A stretch of DNA of 7,722 bases from Chloroflexota bacterium (GTDB lineage: Bacteria; Chloroflexota; Anaerolineae; 4572-78; J111): NCBI GenBank assembly GCA_003694775.1, contig RFJV01000518.1:1-7722 (forward strand), written 5' to 3'. The translations under genes were made by a program, and so were the position numbers. Under the pieces are notes generated by a model. It saw only the letters and a program-made list of their open reading frames with translations, ran no database searches and had not been told where the DNA came from. How positions within the stretch are numbered: the stretch's first letter is position 1; every line of letters starts with the position of its first letter. Positions 6,600-7,722 of this stretch are shown here, one piece after another.

Positions 6600-6938
6600 T
6601 TAGAATTCCGGTTTGACAATAATCAGCAGGTAGAGCAGGTAGAGATAAACCGGTACCCCCAGGCGGGCGGCATTTCGGCGGGATTTGCCGGTAAGGGACA
6701 CGATAGTGAGGCCAGCGGTGGCAAGGGTGAGCAGTATCCACCACTGCCAGGCCAGACTTACCAGGGGATAGAGCCAGGTGGGGGGGACAAAAATGTAGAC
6801 TGCCGGCTTGTCGAAAAAGTTCATCAAGATTTGGTGGATGACGCCAACGGCAATTGGCCCCCAGATAATAAGCTGTTTTGCCAGGGAGCCGGAAAGTGAG
6901 GAGAGGGTCAACCGGTCAGGATTCGCTCGATTCTTCAT
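6600..6938 (-). CDS. Small protein with three predicted membrane segments, unknown function
   Basis: I do not recognise this 112-residue protein. By hydrophobicity it has membrane segments at about residues 21-42, 57-82 and 92-108, with a short polar N-terminus (KNRANPDRL) and a basic loop between the last two segments (GKSRRNAARLG, 84-94). The basic loop suggests that side faces the cytoplasm. Its ATG at 6938 lies 23 bases inside the end of the SPFH gene, with AAGG (6945-6948) six bases upstream, which is typical of coupled translation. SPFH proteins are often encoded with small membrane partners such as NfeD, but this one has no soluble OB-fold tail, so it is not a clear NfeD. A partner role is inferred from the overlap alone. 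Confidence 0.72.
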   Translation of the reverse strand: MKNRANPDRLTLSSLSGSLAKQLIIWGPIAVGVIHQILMNFFDKPAVYIFVPPTWLYPLVSLAWQWWILLTLATAGLTIVSLTGKSRRNAARLGVPVYLYLLYLLIIVKPEF

Positions 6939-7722
6939 GGCCTGCCTTGATTCTCTGCCCTAATGCGCCGGCCAGGGAGCCGATACCCCCGCCCAGGTTG
7001 CGGGCCGCGTCGACCTGCCCGCTGGTTTCCTGGAAGATTTTGTACAGTTCGCGGCATTCGGGGGTATTGGGGTCCAGTCCGGCGGCGGCGGCGTAAGCCA
7101 GGTAGGCTGTGCCGCCGGCGGCGGCTTCGGCGCGGCGGTTGAGGGCGTCCATTGTTTCCTGGGGGTAGTTAATCTCCACGTTGAAGCGAAGCACATCCAG
7201 ACCGAAGTCGTGCTCCAGCTCGGCGATGAGAGGCAAATCCAGGAACTTTTCGGTAATATTTTTGAGGTTGCGTTCCAGTTCTTCCAGGGTGCGGTAGTTG
7301 ATGGCTTCGTGAATGAGTTCCTGTTCGGTGGCCTTTTCCACCACCTCCCGGACGCGGTCCCAGGTCATCCGCAGGGAGGCCAGGGTCAGGGTGCGGCGGG
7401 CGGTCATAGAGAGGGTGGCCTCAACGAACAGTCCATCCTGGGCTTTGATACGGACGGTGCTCAGGTTGAAGCTCTTGGGCTGGACGTAGCGGATGATGAG
7501 CAGTTGCAGAATTATCCACGGGACGCCAATAATCAGGACCGGCAGGATAAAGCCGTAAAGCAATCCCTCAAACGGTGGTTTTTCCGGGTAGCCGGCCAGG
7601 AGGGGCTGGGGAGTAGGCGCAGGCGCGGCGGCAGTAGGTGCCTGCCCGTCGGTGATTTCTGTGGGCAGGGGCACCGGCCTGACCAGCAGATAGGCCAGCA
7701 GCAGGACAACTAATGCCACCAT
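6916..7722 (-). CDS. SPFH/band 7-like membrane protein, 5' end at the window edge
   Basis: The visible 268 residues begin with a hydrophobic segment (MVALVVLLLAYLLV, 1-14). A Pro/Ala-rich stretch (about 16-50) and a second membrane helix (about 54-79, ending LQLLIIRYV) follow. Then comes a domain with the SPFH/prohibitin pattern: VRIKAQDGLFVEATLSM at 90-106, a helical stretch with INYRTLEELERNL at 141-153, FGLDVLRFNVEINYP at 173-187, and an Ala-rich helix NRRAEAAAGGTAYLAYAAAAG at about 195-215. Proteins of this superfamily form oligomeric membrane scaffolds that influence proteases, lipids or signalling; the substrate here is unknown. A Gly-rich, charged tail (244-268) may serve oligomerisation. 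The first visible ATG occupies the last three bases of the window, so its ribosome binding site cannot be seen and the true start may lie further upstream. It overlaps the next gene by 23 bases. Confidence 0.78.
   Translation of the reverse strand: MVALVVLLLAYLLVRPVPLPTEITDGQAPTAAAPAPTPQPLLAGYPEKPPFEGLLYGFILPVLIIGVPWIILQLLIIRYVQPKSFNLSTVRIKAQDGLFVEATLSMTARRTLTLASLRMTWDRVREVVEKATEQELIHEAINYRTLEELERNLKNITEKFLDLPLIAELEHDFGLDVLRFNVEINYPQETMDALNRRAEAAAGGTAYLAYAAAAGLDPNTPECRELYKIFQETSGQVDAARNLGGGIGSLAGALGQRIKAGHEESSES

Overview
The window looks like chromosomal DNA from an uncultured or little-studied Chloroflexota bacterium, probably of the Anaerolineae. This rests on three things: the GC-rich coding sequence, a membrane-anchored baseplate-J-like protein of a kind I associate with that phylum placed directly upstream of ruvX, and intergenic arrays of short direct repeats. 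The assignment comes from recalled family knowledge and gene order, not from a search. All six genes lie on the minus strand, so transcription runs from high to low coordinates. I see no tRNA, rRNA, CRISPR array, transposase or integrase.

In transcription order the window opens with a two-gene unit: an SPFH/band 7-type membrane protein that reaches the window edge, overlapping by 23 bases a small protein with three membrane segments. Next is alaS (alanyl-tRNA synthetase), with its own near-consensus sigma-70-type promoter (exact TTGACA, 17-base spacer, TAGAAT) and an intrinsic terminator after its stop codon. An FtsA/PilM-like actin-fold ATPase follows; its ribosome binding site begins only a few bases beyond the terminator's U-tract.

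The 332 bases between the ATPase and the next gene hold almost nothing but repeats: 33 consecutive 7-8 base units with a non-random order of variants, then an A/T-rich heptamer tract running almost to the next start codon. After that come a single-pass membrane protein with a baseplate-J-like outer region and ruvX, spaced by two bases and probably translationally coupled. A second period-8 array of unrelated sequence begins downstream of ruvX and leaves the window on the left.

The conserved genes cover tRNA charging (alaS) and a YqgF/RuvX nuclease with a role in rRNA maturation or recombination. The others look like envelope or division-associated components: the SPFH scaffold, the small membrane protein, the actin-like ATPase and the bitopic protein. 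The most unusual material is the pair of octamer arrays bracketing the baseplate-J-like/ruvX pair, and the possibility that the ATPase and the bitopic protein work together as PilM and PilN do.
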